DNA of 6,603 nucleotides from SVQP01 sp045658965 (GCA_045658965.1 JAZOVZ010000021.1:1-6603), one strand, 5' to 3'; numbered from the stretch's first letter, positions 1 to 5,633 are shown. The notes: generated by a model not told the origin, from the letters alone. Translations and numbers: made by a program.

Positions 1-1
1 T

Positions 2-85
2 GTAAACGAAAAGGTGGTTGCAATGGGCAAGGTGCTGAAGCCTGCGGACATCGAAAAGCTGTTTGCAAAGCTCGGATTGATATGA
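2..85 (+). CDS. C-terminal end of a probable thioredoxin-like redox-active disulfide protein (partial, 5' end outside window)
   Basis: An open frame enters from the left edge and ends at a TGA that overlaps the ATG of the next gene (ATGA). The 27 visible residues include VVAMGKVLKPADIEKLF and end in KLGLI. Small thioredoxin-fold 'redox-active disulfide protein 2' proteins typically end this way: a last beta-strand hairpin of the type 'x-GKVVxxGKVL', then a short helix. Such proteins are commonly encoded next to arsenite permeases and ArsC in Firmicutes, which fits the overlapping arsenate reductase gene. The catalytic Cys pair lies outside the window, so the assignment rests on a short tail plus context. 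The ATGA overlap implies translational coupling with arsC. Confidence 0.6.
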   Translation, partial: VNEKVVAMGKVLKPADIEKLFAKLGLI

Positions 86-462
86 AGAAAAAGATAGCGT
101 TTATATGCGTCCATAACTCTTGCAGAAGTCAGATTGCCGAAGCTCTTGGAAAGCACTTGCGTGGTGATGAGTTCGACTTTTACTCGGCAGGCACAGAAAC
201 AAAACCGCAGATCAATCAAGATGCGGTACGGTTGATGAAGGAGCTTTACGGTATCAATATGGAGCTGACACAGTACAGTAAAACCATAGACAAGATACCG
301 CAACCCGACGTTGCTATCTCAATGGGATGCGACGTTGGATGCCCCTTCATCGGCAGAGCCTTCGATGATGATTGGGGCTTGCCCGATCCTACGGGAAAGA
401 GCGATGCGGAGTTTGTTGAGGTCATCAAGGAGATAGAGTCGCACATAAAAAGTATACGATAA
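82..462 (+). CDS. arsC: Arsenate reductase, thioredoxin-coupled (low-molecular-weight phosphatase fold)
   Basis: This 126-residue cytosolic protein should reduce arsenate to arsenite for export. The P-loop CX5R is visible as C9-VHNSC-R15-SQ, with C9 the likely nucleophile and N12, S13 and R15 forming the oxyanion site. C83 and C87 (MGCDVGCP) match the resolving cysteines of the disulfide-relay family; Bacillus subtilis ArsC has a wider spacing, and the close CX3C pair is typical of the clostridial/archaeal subgroup. D102 in WGLPDPTG is the expected general acid of the DP loop. The length is normal for the family. The start overlaps the stop of the upstream thioredoxin-like gene and no strong Shine-Dalgarno precedes it, so translation is probably coupled. 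No permease or ArsR is visible; they would lie to the left. A plain protein-tyrosine phosphatase is less likely because of C83/C87. Confidence 0.9.
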   Translation: MKKKIAFICVHNSCRSQIAEALGKHLRGDEFDFYSAGTETKPQINQDAVRLMKELYGINMELTQYSKTIDKIPQPDVAISMGCDVGCPFIGRAFDDDWGLPDPTGKSDAEFVEVIKEIESHIKSIR

Positions 463-504
463 ACAAATTCCAATTTGTCTTTTAGATGAAAACGAATAGA
501 ATTT

Positions 505-537
505 GCCACGGTTTTGTTTCCGTGGCTTTTTCTTTGT
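505..537 (+). terminator. Rho-independent terminator of the ars operon
   Basis: A perfect 7-bp stem (GCCACGG at 505-511 with CCGTGGC at 520-526) encloses an 8-base loop and is followed by TTTTTCTTTGT. It lies 42 bases after the arsC stop and closes that operon. Confidence 0.88.
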
Positions 538-563
538 CTTCAGCAGGTCAGTATTTGGCTTTC

Positions 564-885
564 GGTAGTTCGGATCTGTCCGTTAAAAGAAACGAGCTAT
601 TTCGTATTTACTGTTAGAAGCGGTTTCAAACTGATGAGGTAGTTCAAATCTATCCAAACGGAAAATGCATCTTTTTCTGATTCTCCTTGCTTTGGAAAGG
701 GGACGGAGTGTGGTAGTTCAAATCTGTCCAAAATGCCTTTGCATCTATGGCTTTGTAAATAATTTTTGAACGGGAAGGGTTTTGGAAAAGCATCGAAAGG
801 TGTGTGATGGTTCGAATCTGTCCACAGTTTCGGTGCTGTGGGGAATCTATATCAAAAAATGCATTTCGCCGGTTCGAATCTGTCT
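564..885 (+). repeat. Five diverged copies of an 18-base tRNA T-arm-like motif in a gene-free stretch
   Basis: Copies begin at 564, 638, 712, 806 and 868, with consensus GGTAGTTCRAATCTGTCC. The start-to-start distances are 74, 74, 94 and 62. Each copy contains a TTCRAAT-like 7-base loop (TTCGGAT in the first copy) flanked by 5-base arms that can pair as in a tRNA T-arm (for example GGTAG/CTGTC, GATGG/CTGTC, GGTAG/CTATC). Copy 5 has one mismatch. Several copies are followed by an AAATGCAT-like element (about 664, 730-744, 857 and 904), and copy 4 runs into a small hairpin (822-827 with 836-841). The 12-base core AGTTCAAATCTG of copy 3 also occurs in the T-arm of the tRNA-Gln at 1017-1091, which lies on the opposite strand. 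I see no coding potential between 538 and 940, and no complete tRNA around any copy. Confidence 0.6.
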
Positions 886-940
886 ACAGACCCGAAAAGC
901 CCGAAATGCATCTACAAAACTCTGAAAAACTTTAAGGTCG

Positions 941-976
941 AAAAAAACGGAGAAATCTCTCGAAATCTCCGTTTTT
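941..976 (-). terminator. Terminator of the tRNA-Gln transcript (possibly bidirectional)
   Basis: An 11-bp inverted repeat (943-953 with 966-976) has a GC-rich core and is flanked by A-runs on the left and T-runs on the right. Read on the minus strand it ends in seven T residues and lies about 40 bases beyond the tRNA 3' end. On the plus strand it also has TTTTT inside the stem, so it may stop leftward and rightward transcripts. Confidence 0.8.
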
Positions 977-1016
977 CTCTTGTTTTCGTGCCTGCATCTA
1001 AATCAGACACTCATCA

Positions 1017-1091
1017 TGGCTGGGGTGGCCAGATTTGAACTGACGAATGCTAGAGTCAAAGTCTAGTGCCTTACCGCTTGGCGACACCCCA
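1017..1091 (-). tRNA. tRNA-Gln (anticodon UUG), CCA encoded
   Basis: The minus strand folds into a complete cloverleaf. The acceptor stem is TGGGGTG/CACCCCA with discriminator G and an encoded CCA (1017-1019). The D-arm region reads CGCCAAGCGGTAAGGC, the anticodon stem is CTAGA/TCTAG with loop CTTTGAC, and the T-arm is GTCAG-TTCAAAT-CTGGC. The anticodon TTG lies at 1057-1059. The weak first pair, U next to GGGG, is typical of bacterial glutamine tRNAs. It has its own promoter and terminator and appears to be transcribed as a single gene. Confidence 0.96.
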
Positions 1092-1102
1092 ATAACTCGT
1101 AT

Positions 1103-1131
1103 ATTATATCACGCCTTTTTCGGTTCGTCAA
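1103..1131 (-). promoter_or_regulatory. Sigma-A-type promoter of tRNA-Gln
   Basis: On the minus strand, TTGACG (1126-1131) and a perfect TATAAT (1103-1108) are separated by exactly 17 bases. The -10 box ends 11 bases before the mature tRNA 5' end, leaving only a very short leader. This is a near-consensus, strong promoter as expected for a tRNA gene. Confidence 0.92.
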
Positions 1132-1214
1132 GTCTTTTTTGCAAAAAAAGCATTTTTATATCGCAAAGTTCGGCAATTGCCGCGCAAGGGAAAAGCGTGC
1201 GGTGCGCCCCCGGA

Positions 1215-1257
1215 ATATGCTGTCAATCTCTGTCATCTTATGGCATATACTGTCGAT
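1215..1257 (+). repeat. Direct repeat ATATRCTGTCRAT upstream of the DUF11 gene, possible promoter/operator
   Basis: ATATGCTGTCAAT (1215-1227) recurs as ATATACTGTCGAT (1245-1257), with 11 of 13 bases identical and exactly 30 bases apart (about three helical turns). The second copy overlaps CATATACT, which loosely resembles the -10 box of mother-cell sporulation sigma factors. I found no convincing matching -35 box and no good sigma-A promoter, so the DUF11 gene promoter is probably here but of uncertain type. The rest of 1132-1290 shows nothing else recognisable. Confidence 0.35.
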
Positions 1258-1306
1258 AGGACGGGCAGTCTCATGGCGCTCGTCCAAGATAAAAAGGAGA
1301 ATAGAC

Positions 1307-2158
1307 GTGGCAACCTTTACCAATAGAGCAACACTTTCCTACGGCGGGCGTACCGTGGATTCCAACACGGTCACCGGCACGTTTTTGCAAACACTTTCCA
1401 TCACCAAGACCGCACTTTCAAACACCTACACGGCAGGGGACACCGTGACCTACGCGGTCACGCTGATCAATGCGGGCACCGCACCCCTGACAGGCTTGAC
1501 GCTGACCGACAACCTTGGCGCGTTCGACTTTAACGGCACAACGCTGTATCCGCTTGCTTTGGTGCCCGGCGCGATTCTTTACTATGTGGACGGCGTGCTG
1601 CAGCCCGAGCTGACGCCCACACAGACGCAACCGCTGGTTTTGCAGGGCATTACCGTGCCCGCAGGCGGCAACGCGATCATCGTGTACGAAACCGAGATCA
1701 CGGACGTCGCACCCCTTGGCGTGAATGCGCGCATTATCAATACCGCAACCGTCAGCGGCGGCTGCTTGCTTGAACCCTTGAGCGACAGCGCGACCGTGAC
1801 CACGGCTGACGCGCCCTTGCTCACCATCACCAAGGCACTCTCGCCCGTGGCTGTGCCCGAAAACGGCACGCTGACCTACACCTTTGTCATTCAGAACTTT
1901 GGCAACACGGCTGCCGTCGCGACCGACGACGTGGTGGTGACCGACAACTTTGACCCCATCTTGGAAAACCTGACGGTGACCTTGGACGGTACTGTGCTTG
2001 CGGAGGGAACGGGCTACACGTACAATGCAGCGACCGGCGCGTTCTCCAGCGCACCCAGTGTGATCACGGTGCCTGCCGCGACCTTTGTGCGTAACGACGA
2101 CGGCACCGTTGCCGTCACACCCGGTGAAGCGGTGCTGACCGTGAGCGGTACGATCTGA
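1307..2158 (+). CDS. DUF11-repeat protein, 283 aa, no signal peptide
   Basis: The start is GTG at 1307, preceded by AAGGAG at 1294-1299 with a 7-base gap. The frame remains open further left to 1139, but that extension has no ribosome binding site and an Arg/Lys-rich, non-matching sequence. The N-terminus (VATFTNRATLSYGGRTVDSN) is typical of clostridial DUF11 proteins. Two Ig-like DUF11 beta-sandwich domains can be seen: about residues 29-165 (LSITKTA, YTAGDTVTYAVTLINAG, LTLTDNL) and about 171-282 (LLTITKALSP, NGTLTYTFVIQNFGN, VVVTDNF). The protein is rich in Thr, Val and Ala with a single Cys (C153). There is no signal peptide, membrane anchor or sortase motif, so it is not an ordinary secreted surface protein. 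Release by mother-cell lysis as a spore-layer protein is one possibility, but that is speculation. It is a single-gene unit with its own terminator. Function unknown. Confidence 0.85.
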   Translation: MATFTNRATLSYGGRTVDSNTVTGTFLQTLSITKTALSNTYTAGDTVTYAVTLINAGTAPLTGLTLTDNLGAFDFNGTTLYPLALVPGAILYYVDGVLQPELTPTQTQPLVLQGITVPAGGNAIIVYETEITDVAPLGVNARIINTATVSGGCLLEPLSDSATVTTADAPLLTITKALSPVAVPENGTLTYTFVIQNFGNTAAVATDDVVVTDNFDPILENLTVTLDGTVLAEGTGYTYNAATGAFSSAPSVITVPAATFVRNDDGTVAVTPGEAVLTVSGTI

Positions 2159-2185
2159 ATTTCACGCATCCGTCGGAAGATGAAA

Positions 2186-2220
2186 GCTGCGTCGCGAGTA
2201 ATCGCGACGCAGCCCTTTTT
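2186..2220 (+). terminator. Rho-independent terminator of the DUF11 gene
   Basis: A perfect 11-bp GC-rich stem (2186-2196 with 2203-2213) with loop AGTAAT is followed by CC and TTTTT. It starts 28 bases after the stop codon. On the minus strand only three T residues follow the hairpin, so it may act weakly on the convergent regulator gene too. Confidence 0.92.
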
Positions 2221-2253
2221 CACAATGATTCGCTTGGTTCTGCCTTGAATACC

Positions 2254-2895
2254 TCACCGATCCTTTTTGCGAATTTTCGCCTTTTTGACGATCCGTACAA
2301 CGGTCACTGCCACTAAGGCTGCGAACCATATCCAATAGGCGCATGAGATGATCTCAACCCTCGCAGGCGCTGATACCCCTTGGTAGATATCGGGGTTGAA
2401 AATCAAGAAAAGATTTATGCCTGTCAGAATACCGAATATCAAAAACGTCATGCCCCAGAAAGTCCACGCAGTTACCAAACCGACATTTCTTCGCAGAGCA
2501 AGACACAAAATCCCACCGACGATCAGATAGACCGATAAAAATAGCAGGATTCCCGACAGAAGCACACCCAAAATCAGGGAGAGAAGACCTGCCCCGAGCA
2601 AAATAAAGCCGATAATCTTTTGCACACCGATTTTGCCATGCGCTTGCGTCTGCCGTACTTCAGGCTGCTGCGGTTCCGGCTGACGTGGCTGCTCCGGTTG
2701 CTTTCCCGTTGCAATATACTCTACCGATACGCCAAACAGCTCTGCTAAAGCGATCAGATTGTATGTGTCGGGTGCGCTGAGGTCGGTTTCCCATTTGGAT
2801 ACTGCCTGTCGCGTTACTCCAAGTCTTTCCGCTACGTATTCCTGCGAAAGTGCATTGGATTTTCTGAGTTCACTGATTCTTTGTCCGATGGACAT
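2254..2895 (-). CDS. XRE-family transcriptional regulator with C-terminal membrane domain
   Basis: This 213-residue protein starts at the ATG at 2893-2895, preceded by GGAGGTGAT (2900-2908). The frame extends upstream to 2958, but only this start matches the family (MSIGQRISELR) and has a Shine-Dalgarno. Residues 4-60 form an XRE/Cro-type helix-turn-helix (LSQEYVAERLGVTRQAVSKWE, recognition helix about 27-36, then AELFGVSVEYIATG). A Pro/Gln-rich linker spans about 66-86. Four hydrophobic segments follow, at about 91-112, 114-134, 141-166 and 182-202, and the protein ends in a basic tail (KKAKIRKKDR). The DNA-binding domain would thus be tethered to the inner face of the membrane. The hydrophobic part may sense a membrane or small-molecule signal, but no ligand is evident. 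It is transcribed alone, converging on the DUF11 gene. Its target genes are unknown, and autoregulation is plausible. Confidence 0.88.
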   Translation of the reverse strand: MSIGQRISELRKSNALSQEYVAERLGVTRQAVSKWETDLSAPDTYNLIALAELFGVSVEYIATGKQPEQPRQPEPQQPEVRQTQAHGKIGVQKIIGFILLGAGLLSLILGVLLSGILLFLSVYLIVGGILCLALRRNVGLVTAWTFWGMTFLIFGILTGINLFLIFNPDIYQGVSAPARVEIISCAYWIWFAALVAVTVVRIVKKAKIRKKDR

Positions 2896-2930
2896 ACGTA
2901 TCACCTCCGCTATCATTGTATCATGATTTG

Positions 2931-2969
2931 TGGTTGCAATCCACCAACTATTGCGCAACTTTGGGTTGC
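2931..2969 (-). promoter_or_regulatory. Leader region with TTGC/GCAA inverted repeats (candidate autoregulatory site)
   Basis: Between the promoter and start codon of the XRE regulator lie GTGG-N7-CCAC around 2930-2944, the perfect palindrome TTGCGCAA (2951-2958), and a hairpin GCAAC/GTTGC (2955-2959 with 2965-2969). The clustering of TTGC/GCAA within 40 bases suggests either an operator for the regulator itself or a structured 5' leader. No binding evidence can be read from sequence alone. Confidence 0.3.
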
Positions 2970-2987
2970 TTTCATACCAATAATGCT

Positions 2988-3016
2988 ATTCTACCATAAA
3001 ATCGGGGGATATGCAA
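2988..3016 (-). promoter_or_regulatory. Probable sigma-A promoter of the XRE regulator
   Basis: On the minus strand, TTGCAT (3011-3016) and TAGAAT (2988-2993) are separated by 17 bases. Transcription would start near 2981, giving a leader of about 85 bases. A TACAAT hexamer closer to the gene has no -35 box at suitable spacing. Confidence 0.65.
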
Positions 3017-3055
3017 GGCTTGGCAGTGGATTTGCAAACGATGCGGATGTGCGCC

Positions 3056-3327
3056 ACAAAGCCCTCTCCGCGGGAGAGGGGGGACCGCAGCGGTGCCGAC
3101 CTAAGAAGGCGACGCGATTGCGGTGGGTGAGATGCATCATACGGACGCTCTGATACGGGTGTGGATATTGTCGGTAAAAACAAATCCTCCGTCGCTCCGC
3201 GACACCTCCTTAAAAGGAGGAAGTCATATGTTTCCCCATGGGTTAGACGCATAGGACGGATAAGAGCGGTTTTATGGTGACCTCATCCGGCGCTTCGCAC
3301 CACCTTCCCCCGCGGGGAAGGCTTTGT
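3056..3327. repeat. 272-bp gene-free segment bounded by inverted GC-rich palindromic repeats (MITE-like)
   Basis: The left end starts ACAAAGCC (3056-3063) and contains a hairpin CCCTCTCC/GGAGAGGG (3062-3069 with 3073-3080). The right end finishes with GGCTTTGT (3320-3327) and a matching hairpin CCTTCCCC/GGGGAAGG (3303-3310 with 3314-3321). The two ends are inverted copies of one family: CAAAGCC, then a pyrimidine-GCG-purine hairpin, then a CG-AGCG-like inner part. Inside are ACCGCAGCGGT (3084-3094) and CCTCCT/AGGAGG (3205-3210 with 3215-3220). No reading frame in it looks coding and no transposase is present, so it could be a non-autonomous mobile element or a pair of independent intergenic palindromes. 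I see no clear target-site duplication. Confidence 0.5.
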
Positions 3328-3370
3328 AGCGCGCGTCCTTCTTGTTCGGCTATCCGTTGCGGGCAACTTC

Positions 3371-3397
3371 AAAAAGCCTCCCCGCGGGGAGGCTTTC
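3371..3397. repeat. GC-rich palindrome, same family as neighbouring repeats, possible terminator
   Basis: An 11-bp inverted repeat (3373-3383 with 3386-3396, arms AAAGCCTCCCC/GGGGAGGCTTT) lies about 40 bases upstream of the operon promoter. On the minus strand five T residues follow the GC part, and on the plus strand three. It could insulate the operon from read-through, but its likeness to the flanking palindromes suggests it is first of all another repeat copy. Confidence 0.55.
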
Positions 3398-3435
3398 ATT
3401 GCCTTTCTTGCGCGCCATATTATTTGTGCAAATTC

Positions 3436-3464
3436 TTGACTTTCACAGGGTTTCGCGTTATAAT
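3436..3464 (+). promoter_or_regulatory. Sigma-A promoter of the three-gene operon
   Basis: TTGACT (3436-3441) and a perfect TATAAT (3459-3464) are separated by exactly 17 bases. Transcription would start near 3471, about 23 bases before the ATG of the first gene. This is a near-consensus promoter, so strong basal expression unless repressed is expected. Confidence 0.92.
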
Positions 3465-3481
3465 GATGTTACTATCATCAT
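3463..3481 (+). promoter_or_regulatory. Inverted repeat ATGATG-N7-CATCAT, candidate operator at the start site
   Basis: Perfect 6-base arms (3463-3468 and 3476-3481) surround a 7-base spacer. The repeat overlaps the end of the -10 box and the predicted start point, and ends next to the AAGGAG at 3482-3487. A repressor bound here would block the strong promoter. As RNA, most of the left arm may not be transcribed, so a DNA operator is likelier than a leader hairpin. No known regulator motif is recognised. Confidence 0.45.
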
Positions 3482-3493
3482 AAGGAGCGCAAC

Positions 3494-4528
3494 ATGGAAC
3501 TGCCGAGCAGCATTTTTTCGGGCTATCACGGCGCGTGCCACTGCCAGGGCATTGCGGTCGATCCCGTCAAGGGCTACATTTATTATTCCTTTACCACCAA
3601 GCTGATCAAATCCGACCTTGCGGGCAACGTTGTCGGCAGCGTGGACGGCTTGATCGGGCATCTTGGGTGCATTGATTTCTGCGAAGCCGACGGCAGAGTC
3701 TACGGTTCTCTGGAATACAAGAACGATGCCATCGGCAAGGGCATTTTGCGCGCCCTGGATGCATCGGACAAGCGCATCGAAAACGCCTTTTACTGCGCGA
3801 TCTTTGACGTGGACCGCATTGACCGTATGGGAATGGACGCGGAGCGCGACGGTGTGATGCGCGCGGTCTATCTGCCCGAGGTTGTGGCGGATTTTGAAGC
3901 AAGCGTGACGGTGGACGGCAGGGAACTGCCGCACAAATATGCCTGCAGCGGCATTGACGGCACAGCGCGCGGACCTGCATGGGGTGCACGGGACGGCAAG
4001 CAATACTTGAAAATTTGCTACGGCGTGTACGGTGACATGGGGCGTGACGATAACGATTATCAAGTGATTTTGAGCTTTGACACCGATGCATGGTGGGATA
4101 CGGTCGCGCAGCCGCTTTGCCAGGAGCATATGCGCCAAAGCGGGGATCGCTGCGTGCAAAAGTGCTTTTTATATACGGGAAACACCAACTGGGGCATTCA
4201 GAACCTTGAATACGATGCGCATACGGGCAACTGGTTGGTGGCGGTGTACCCCGGTAAAAAGCCCCAATTTCAAAATGACAGTATGTTTGTCATTGACGGC
4301 ACGGTTGCAGCAGCAGAGGGCGTTCATGCCGCGTACGGCGAAAAAATCGCCTGCCTGACGCTTGCGGGACAGAGTGGTTTTCCCTACGGCTCGACCGGCA
4401 TGTGCGCGCTCGGTGACGGACGGTATTATTTCTCCGAGCAAGGGCGGGATGCGCAGCACGGACAGTACACGCAAGTGACGCTGTGGCGCGCGACGGGCGA
4501 CCCCGCACAGCCTTTTGAAAGGATCTGA
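3494..4528 (+). CDS. Cytosolic beta-propeller-like protein of unknown function, first gene of the glycerol-1-phosphate dehydrogenase operon
   Basis: This 344-residue protein starts at an ATG with AAGGAG 6 bases upstream. I do not recognise a named family. Blade-like strands rich in Gly/Asp/Tyr recur: GIAVDPVKGYIYYSF (19-33), GCIDFCEADGRVYGSLEY (58-75), DYQVILSFDT (188-197), GIQNLEYDAHTGNWLVAVYP (234-253), SMFVIDG (263-269) and GMCALGDGRYYFSE (302-315). The pattern suggests a WD/SMP-30-like propeller, possibly five or six blades. The N-terminus carries a His/Cys cluster, HGACHCQG (12-19), and more Cys follow (59, 63, 101, 151, 175, 209, 220, 224). With no signal peptide or membrane segment, it should be cytosolic. 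The stop lies 4 bases before the dehydrogenase ATG, implying co-translation and a linked role such as a lactonase-like or sugar-binding step. That role is inference. Confidence 0.82.
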   Translation: MELPSSIFSGYHGACHCQGIAVDPVKGYIYYSFTTKLIKSDLAGNVVGSVDGLIGHLGCIDFCEADGRVYGSLEYKNDAIGKGILRALDASDKRIENAFYCAIFDVDRIDRMGMDAERDGVMRAVYLPEVVADFEASVTVDGRELPHKYACSGIDGTARGPAWGARDGKQYLKICYGVYGDMGRDDNDYQVILSFDTDAWWDTVAQPLCQEHMRQSGDRCVQKCFLYTGNTNWGIQNLEYDAHTGNWLVAVYPGKKPQFQNDSMFVIDGTVAAAEGVHAAYGEKIACLTLAGQSGFPYGSTGMCALGDGRYYFSEQGRDAQHGQYTQVTLWRATGDPAQPFERI

Positions 4529-4532
4529 GCAT

Positions 4533-5633
4533 ATGAGTATTGAGATCTTATATAAACAAAACGGAGGCTTTGCGCCGTTTTTTGCAGCGGTGGCGGGCAA
4601 GCGCGTGGCGATCCTTTACGACGTTAACACAGCCCCCTATGCAGATGGGATTCGCGAGCAGCTGGTGGGCGCGGGTTGCCTGATTACCAACGTGCCTTAC
4701 CCAGACGAGCAGCTGCTGCCCACCGAGGACAAGTGCGCCCGGGCGCAAATGGCGGCAAACGCGGCAGAGTACGTGCTTGCCGTTGGAAGCGGCACGCTGA
4801 ACGACATGGCAAAATCGGTTGCCACACGCGCGGGCATTCCTTCGGGCGTGCTGCCCACGGCTGCCAGTATGGACGGCTATTGCTCTGCGGGCGCAGCACT
4901 CATGCGTGACGGCTTTAAGGTGACCGACACCGTCAATCCCCCTGCGCACGTGCTGGTGGATGCCGACGTGATCAGGACCGCGCCGCGCATCATGACTGCG
5001 GCGGGCTTTGGCGATATCGTGGGCAAATATACCTGCCTTGCAGACTGGCAACTTTCCAACATTATCAACGGAGAACCCATTCACCAAGAGGCGTTTGCCA
5101 TGATGGAGCAGGCAAGGGAAGCGTGCATGGGCGCGTACGAGGGGCTTGTCCATAACGAGAGCGAGGCTGTCGAAAAGCTGACCTCCGCACTCTTAAAGGC
5201 AGGTCTTTCCATGGCAATGTGCGGCAATTCGCGCCCCGCAAGCGGCAGCGAGCACCATCAGTCGCACTATTTGGAAATGGACTTTGCCCGCCGCGGGCTG
5301 CCCATTCCCGCGCACGGTGTCAAGGTAGGGCTTGGCACCATGATCTCGCTGGAGCTGTATCATTATCTCTCCATGGCAAAGGTGCCCTGCCGCGAGTACG
5401 AAAAGGTCTGGGCGCTGGCAGATACCTTGCCCTCGCCCGATGCCGTGCGTGAATTGCTTGCGGGTGTGGGCTGTCCCGTGCGGTTTCGTGACATTGGCGT
5501 AACGCGCCAGCAAATGCGGCAGATGCTTGCAGGGGCGCACACCGTGCGTGACCGCTATACGATATTGACGCTGTGTGCCGAGCGCGGCTTGACCGCGTGC
5601 TTGACAGAGCCGTTGATCGATAAATACTACTGA
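4533..5633 (+). CDS. egsA: sn-Glycerol-1-phosphate dehydrogenase family protein (EgsA/AraM type)
   Basis: This 366-residue protein belongs to the iron-containing alcohol dehydrogenase-like superfamily, whose EgsA/AraM members reduce dihydroxyacetone phosphate to sn-glycerol-1-phosphate with NAD(P)H. The Rossmann-type N-half carries the nucleotide loop GSGTLND (85-91) and PTAASMDGYCSAGAA (108-122). The expected metal ligands are D161 (GFGDIVGK), H241 (RPASGSEHHQSH) and H261 (IPAHGVKVG). Chosen start: ATG 4533, with AAAGGA at 4518-4523 and a 9-base gap; a TTG at 4515 in the same frame lies inside the upstream gene and lacks a ribosome site. Bacillus subtilis AraM is slightly longer (about 394). 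No arabinose genes and no PcrB are nearby, so whether it makes a lipid precursor or acts on another polyol phosphate is open. Family placement is secure; the substrate is not. Confidence 0.9.
   Translation: MSIEILYKQNGGFAPFFAAVAGKRVAILYDVNTAPYADGIREQLVGAGCLITNVPYPDEQLLPTEDKCARAQMAANAAEYVLAVGSGTLNDMAKSVATRAGIPSGVLPTAASMDGYCSAGAALMRDGFKVTDTVNPPAHVLVDADVIRTAPRIMTAAGFGDIVGKYTCLADWQLSNIINGEPIHQEAFAMMEQAREACMGAYEGLVHNESEAVEKLTSALLKAGLSMAMCGNSRPASGSEHHQSHYLEMDFARRGLPIPAHGVKVGLGTMISLELYHYLSMAKVPCREYEKVWALADTLPSPDAVRELLAGVGCPVRFRDIGVTRQQMRQMLAGAHTVRDRYTILTLCAERGLTACLTEPLIDKYY

Noticed and set aside
463..478. ACAAATT-CC-AATTTGT inverted repeat after arsC as a terminator
   Set aside because: A/T-only stem with a 2-base loop is too weak; the GC-rich hairpin at 505-526 with a T tail is the real terminator.
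564..885. CRISPR array
   Set aside because: The 18-base repeats diverge from each other, spacer lengths vary (44 to 76 bases) and there are no cas genes; the repeats look like T-arms instead.
838..1038. 66-residue open frame
   Set aside because: It spans the last T-arm-like repeat, the terminator hairpin and the tRNA 3' end and has no ribosome site.
1139..1306. Upstream extension of the DUF11 reading frame
   Set aside because: No ribosome binding site at the upstream start and atypical residues. GTG 1307 has AAGGAG and matches the family N-terminus.
3056..3327. Insertion sequence
   Set aside because: No transposase frame and no target-site duplication; at most a non-autonomous element or paired palindromes.
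4548..5153. 201-residue open frame on the minus strand
   Set aside because: Antisense to the conserved motifs of the G1P dehydrogenase, with an Arg/His-rich, low-quality sequence.
4533..5633. Claim of archaeal-type lipid synthesis in this bacterium
   Set aside because: Only the dehydrogenase is present; no PcrB or other prenyl transferase is in the window, so the product's fate cannot be stated.
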